NCBI GenBank assembly: GCA_012799135.1
Contig: JAAZLW010000114.1
Span: 1-35,090 of the forward strand
Direction: 5' to 3'
DNA length: 35,090 nt
Origin: Bacillota bacterium
GTDB lineage: Bacteria > Bacillota > Limnochordia > DTU087
Shown here: positions 34,734 to 35,090 of the stretch, in pieces
Position numbering within the stretch: position 1 is the stretch's first letter
Layout: every line of letters starts with the position of its first letter
Program-made: the position numbers and the translations under genes
Notes under the pieces: model-generated
What the model saw: only the letters and a program-made list of their open reading frames with translations
Database searches by the model: none
What the model was told of the DNA's origin: nothing

Positions 34734-35090
34734 CTAGTGACGACCCTTTTGCCGCCGAAGTAGATAGAGAAAGAACGGTGCTCCGGCCAAGGCAGTGATC
34801 ACACCTACGGGCAATTCCGCAGGTGCCAAGATCGTCCGAGCCAGCGTATCGGCAGCCACCAAAAAGATGGCACCAACCAGAGCCGCAGCCGGCAACAGGA
34901 TGCGGTGATCAGGGCCGGTCAAAAGCCTGACGGTATGGGGAATGATTAACCCAACAAACCCGATTACACCGCTAACGGACACGGCTGCCGCTGCCATAAG
35001 CGAACCGGCGGTCAATAGAATCGCCTTGACTCTCTCCACATTTACCCCAAGGTTGTGTGCGGCTTCCTCTCCCAGGAGCATGAGATTCAA
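34734..35090 (-). CDS. FecCD/BtuC-type ABC transporter permease, C-terminal part (5' end outside window)
   Basis: The last ~118 residues of an iron-siderophore, heme or cobalamin ABC permease; the frame runs off the right edge, so the apparent TTG start at 35088-35090 is not the real one. Family blocks are [40 protein letters not shown] (permease signature with the GLIIPHxVR loop that contacts the ATPase), [20 protein letters not shown] and [20 protein letters not shown], which closes the family. At least three membrane helices are visible. The ATPase gene is not downstream, where the phosphohexomutase follows after 250 bp. Substrate cannot be told from this part. Confidence 0.92.
   Translation of the reverse strand: MNLMLLGEEAAHNLGVNVERVKAILLTAGSLMAAAAVSVSGVIGFVGLIIPHTVRLLTGPDHRILLPAAALVGAIFLVAADTLARTILAPAELPVGVITALAGAPFFLYLLRRQKGRH

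Overview
The window reads as one stretch of a low-to-moderate GC, anaerobic, probably spore-forming Firmicute (Clostridia or a related deep class). The evidence is a Bacillus/Clostridium-like gene order (pyrG ... fbaA ... rho ... rpmE, and greA-lysS), a Rex redox repressor, formate-tetrahydrofolate ligase, a SpoIID-family protein, an alpha2 glycyl-tRNA synthetase, many GTG/TTG starts behind strong AGGAGG-type ribosome sites, and sigma-A-like promoters. I see no phage, insertion sequence, CRISPR array, rRNA or tRNA. Nearly all genes lie on the minus strand; the plus-strand exceptions are feoB (left edge), a chemoreceptor and a sugar isomerase-like gene.

Left part (1-8150): the 3' part of feoB faces greA-lysS, which has a clear promoter and a hairpin-rich leader of about 220 nt. 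Upstream is a three-gene cassette: a helix-turn-helix regulator, an uncharacterised ~305-aa protein (its relatives are often labelled quinate 5-dehydrogenase), and a homologue of cyanobacterial acyl-ACP reductase (COG5322 type) that keeps the active-site cysteine. A promoter with a 14-bp inverted repeat just downstream suggests autoregulation. Then come dusB (own terminator) and rpmE (own promoter and terminator).

Centre (8267-20190): a LysM-M23 peptidase, rho, fructose-bisphosphate aldolase, a cysteine-rich protein, a DUF151 nuclease-like protein, pyrG, a YesL-like membrane protein and argS, which has a variant HIGH motif. Next is a polyamine operon: pyruvoyl arginine decarboxylase, speE, speB. 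These would take arginine to agmatine, agmatine to putrescine, and putrescine to spermidine; no speD is present. The operon is preceded by a compact folded leader of about 82 nt.

Right part (20400-35090): an unusual SPOR-SpoIID-beta-propeller fusion, a 62-aa protein of unknown function, ndk, fhs, a minimal chemoreceptor, and then 555 bp without a gene. That gap holds a degenerate tandem array (about 41/82-bp period) studded with perfect hairpins. After it come rex, glyS, an orphan fucose isomerase-like gene, rlmH, an HtrA-type protease, a phosphoglucomutase/phosphomannomutase and the 3' end of an iron-type ABC permease.

The best candidates for undescribed biology are the acyl-ACP-reductase-like cassette, the repeat array at 26971-27370 and the arginine decarboxylase leader at 20273-20354. 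All functions are assigned from sequence recognition only; no database search was run.
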